The position numbers were made by a program, and so were the translations under genes. Source: Carallia brachiata (taxonomy: Eukaryota > Streptophyta > Magnoliopsida > Malpighiales > Rhizophoraceae). Taken from it: 64,000 nucleotides of DNA. The number at the start of each line of letters is the position of its first letter. Position 1 is the stretch's first letter. Under the pieces are notes generated by a model. It made no database searches and had not been told where the DNA came from. It saw nothing but the letters and a program-made list of their open reading frames with translations. Location of the stretch: positions 186,001 through 250,000 of the forward strand of contig JADCRB010000029.1 in the NCBI GenBank assembly GCA_021464245.1. The letters run 5' to 3'. This document shows positions 61,247 to 64,000 of this stretch, one piece after another.

Positions 61247-63182
61247 CTCGAAACCCTAGAAATTTGTGTGTTTGAATATCTCTCTCTTGCTCTCTTTTTC
61301 TCGCTTTCTCGAGAGTTCTCTCTGTTTGCTCTTTGGTTTTGCAGTCGGTAAACGAGTTTCTCTGAAATGATTTGGGCGCCAAGCCGCCGGGGGAAGGGTA
61401 TTTATAGAAGTGGAATCGGGCGGGCCAAGAAGAGAAGAATGCCGTTACACATTTTTTTCATTTTGTTGGGCCATGGCCCATGAGTCAGTGGATAAGACCC
61501 TATAAAAGGTGAAAACGGCTAGGCGCCCACCAAACTCGCTCCAGCAATGATAATTCCTTTTTTTTTTTTTTTTCCATTTTAAACACTGAGTTTAGTTCAA
61601 TTAATAAGCGTGTGCTTCCAACTCATAACTCTAGCGCTTGAATTTTAGATTTAACACTCATTTTCTTCTTCTCTTTACTGTTGGGCTATTAGTTCCTGTG
61701 CAAAAAAAAAAAAAAAAAACAAGGTCAGTACAACCTTGAATATTAGTGTTGACTCATTTGTAAGGTAAATTGAATTAATTTACATTAAACTCACAAGTTC
61801 GCAAACTCTATAAGCCCACCAACAATCGTGACCAACTACTCGTTGAAAACATTGTAAGGCCGCGTATATGTTTAACGTCGTGGTTGATTTGCTGGTCATT
61901 CTCATTGTTCCACAATGAATCCATCAATATCTTTGTAATTGAATTTTGTTAATGAAAAGCTAAGTGGCAACCCATTCATAATGATGTTATTAATTTTAGT
62001 TGAATTGGATTTTGCGTTATATTGGTCAAAAGAACATATATATATATCTCAAAATAAAGTAATCGGAATCGTATTTAATATAATGTTTTTTTTTTCAGAT
62101 ATAGAATTTCATTAAATTTTATGAATTTACTATATCAGTCGTATACGGAACAACAACATTTGTGCATGTTAAGATGAGAGGGAATATTTTGAGAATATGC
62201 ATTAAACAAATCGAAATCTCACCAATTTTGAAAAAGACTTGTCAATTTCAATAATATTTTAAAATTTTAATCAAATGAAATTCAATTCATTTGATCTTAT
62301 TAAATATAATGATGGACAAAAGAAAACATATTAAATGAAAAAAAAAATACGTTCCAATTGAAATTCCTCAAATTTAGACCATACGAAACAAGGTTTTATA
62401 TCAATCTTTTCGAACAAGTTACAGACAACTACCAAGAAAGGGTCATAATAAAATTTGCAAGTCGGCTTTTTATTTCACAGCGGCGAATGTACATTTTCTC
62501 TTTCACATATTAGGAGAAATCTGTTAAATATTTTTATGTAGTTTAGAATCATGCCTCTCACTTTTTTTTTGTTGTAAATTTCGGAGTAGATGAGGCTGCA
62601 TTTAGCTTACGAAAACACTTTATGAGTATATACGTAAAAATATAGTAGATATAATAATTTAAATTGTTAAATTATAAAAAATTATTAAATTTAAAAATAA
62701 AAAATAATTAAATAATTAAATATTTTTAAATTAATTGGTGACTCTGACACACTTCAAGAAACGTATTTCAAAATTGTCAAATTCAAAAAATTTTGACTGA
62801 ATTTTCACCAAAAACAACCTCTCAACGTGGTGGGAAGCTCGCCTCTTCTTACCCACTCTCTCTCTCTCTCTCTTAGTCTGATGATAAAAAAAAAACAAGA
62901 AAATAAATAAAGGTTCTTATAGAATACCAGAAAATACAGGTAAAAAAAACGACTCGAAAAAATCACTGATTGAGGACGGCTGGGCCGGACTTGTACTATG
63001 TGCGCCGGCGAGGACACAGCGCCAAGGCCGGAGTCAAGACCGCTGTTTTATTCTGCCTAGTATCCGCCTACTAACAATATCCTGTTCGATTCTCACTCAA
63101 ACTTTCACTTCTTTGACATCCATTCCGATATCAAATTACCGCCTGGGAACTCCAATTAGCGGTTCCTCTCTTATCGCTTACA
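61247..63182. other. Shared upstream region between ZYP1 and the carrier gene
   Basis: The two genes point away from each other with 1.9 kb between start codons. 61380-61500 is GC-richer and promoter-like for ZYP1; 61560-62800 is AT-rich; 62857-62875 is a CT run close to the carrier gene. No third gene is supported. Confidence 0.55.
61467..61480. promoter_or_regulatory. Palindromic TGGGCC/GGCCCA (site II-like) element
   Basis: TGGGCCATGGCCCA is a perfect 14-base palindrome about 220 bases upstream of the ZYP1 start codon. Each half is a site II (TGGGCY) core of the kind bound by TCP factors in promoters of dividing cells. A further GGGCC lies at about 61424-61428. Function is inferred. Confidence 0.5.
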
Positions 63183-64000
63183 ATGCCGCCGGTATTACAA
63201 GTTTGGTCCAGAAATAGGCCGTCAGAAGACCAACCCCAGAACCCATTTTCATTCGATTTAAGTTCCGGTCTCATTTCTAGTTCAATCGCTTGCGGTGGGG
63301 GCATATTTCTCGACCCCGCCTTGCCTTCTTCTTTTGTTAATCTCATTTTTTCTGCAGTTTCTTGTTCGAACAGTGATTTGGGTTCGGTTACTTCTCGTTC
63401 GAACCCGGTTTTGCGGGGTTTCAGGAGAAAAAGGGATAGTGCCGGCGGTGGGGTTTTTTTGTCGGTGAGCTTGAGAAGTGATGAGATTGTGCGGGAACGG
63501 AGGATTTGTTTGGGCGAAAACGGAGATGGCAAGAGCGACGGCGAGGACAAGGTGGTTGAGGGAGGAATCGGCGTCGAAAAGGGAAGAGAGAAACGGAAGG
63601 TTATGGTACGAGGCCGCGGCGGTGCGGTGAACACCACCAAGCATTTGTGGGCTGGAGCTATTGCAGCCATGGTTTCAAGGTCTGTAATCTTTGGCTCTTT
63701 AATGGATGCATCGCTTCTTGAAAAAGGGTTCTTGGCGTTTGCTTTGTTCTAAATTTAGTTATTGTTTTCTGTCCTTTTTAAGGATTTCATGTGTGTTTGA
63801 ATTAAATTGTTTTGCATTCAGAACTTTTGTGGCTCCACTGGAGAGATTAAAGTTAGAATATATTGTTCGTGGAGAGCAAAGGACTATTGTTGAACTGGTT
63901 AGGACAATTGCCATTACACAAGGGTTGAAAGGCTTTTGGAAAGGGAACCTTGTCAACATTCTGCGAACGGCTCCATTTAAAGCTGTCAATTTCTGCGCAT
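63183..64000 (+). CDS. Mitochondrial carrier family protein, BRITTLE-1-like adenine nucleotide transporter type (partial)
   Basis: Exon 1 is 63183-63679 and exon 2 starts at 63822 after a 142-base GT-AG intron and runs off the window. The first about 150 residues are an unconserved, Ser/Arg-rich extension that may target an organelle. The carrier fold then begins: TKHLWAGAIAAMVSR, the PLERLK form of the Px(D/E)xx(K/R) signature, and GFWKGNLVNILRTAPFKAVNF. The pattern fits the BTL group (At5g64970-like), predicted to move adenine nucleotides across organelle inner membranes. Only the first of three repeats is visible. Start choice: this is the first ATG in frame. The intron splits the Arg codon of SRT (phase 2). 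Confidence 0.88.

Noticed and set aside
63131..63670. 179- and 120-codon minus-strand frames
   Set aside because: They are antisense to exon 1 of the mitochondrial carrier gene, which continues into a clear carrier domain.
1..64000. CRISPR arrays, bacterial operons, tRNA or rRNA genes
   Set aside because: No regularly spaced short repeats, no Shine-Dalgarno-linked gene strings, and no cloverleaf or rRNA sequence was seen by eye. The window is plant nuclear DNA.

Overview
The window is nuclear DNA from a flowering plant, almost certainly a eudicot. Genes have short GT-AG introns and sit in AT-rich, transposon-filled spacers. The recognisable proteins are plant families: MIK2-type LRR receptor kinases, an STP-type sugar transporter, a CURLY FLAG LEAF-type WW protein, the synaptonemal complex protein ZYP1 and a plant BRITTLE-1-like mitochondrial carrier. 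I cannot name the species from sequence alone.

The left 40 kb is one segmental tandem duplication. Unit 1 runs from before base 1 to about 23.1 kb and unit 2 from roughly 23.2 to 40.5 kb. Each unit has the same order: an LRR receptor kinase on the minus strand (copy A 1-2183, cut by the window edge; copy B 23836-27020, complete), then a long non-coding spacer, then a sugar-transporter gene on the minus strand, then another spacer. Both transporter copies are broken, by different lesions (11132-14565 and 32229-36921). The receptor copies are both open and share a 369-base stretch without a single difference, which suggests gene conversion.

Comparing the units dates many insertions, because one unit often holds the empty site. 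Unit 1 alone carries a CT-rich inverted-repeat element (4086-5103), a Mutator-like element with about 80-base inverted ends (7723-9100), a retro-insertion with a 16-base target duplication (9644-10887) and a degraded LINE (about 18963-21240). It also has a second CT-rich element (15371-16736), which cannot be tested because unit 2 lacks that region. Unit 2 alone carries a gag-only Copia element inserted in the last transporter exon (32430-35238), hAT-like elements (27755-28366, 37684-38249, 39379-39846), a small MITE (30716-30921) and a long foldback element (about 38445-39125).

From 40.5 to 48.8 kb the sequence is intergenic, with one minus-strand retro-insertion (42196-43121). The right part is gene-bearing: CFL1-like (48924-49752, plus), a small coiled-coil/membrane protein gene (51115-51533, plus, exon junction unresolved), ZYP1 (61246-54710, minus, 18 exons, one GC-AG intron) and the start of a mitochondrial carrier gene (63183 onward, plus, cut by the window edge). 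These genes show no operon-like or pathway linkage. The receptor kinases act at the cell surface, CFL1-like probably in transcriptional control of the cuticle, ZYP1 in meiosis, and the carrier in organelle nucleotide transport.

I did not find a convincing new multi-gene system. The most informative content is the natural experiment set up by the tandem duplication: paired filled and empty insertion sites, gene conversion in one gene and parallel decay of another.
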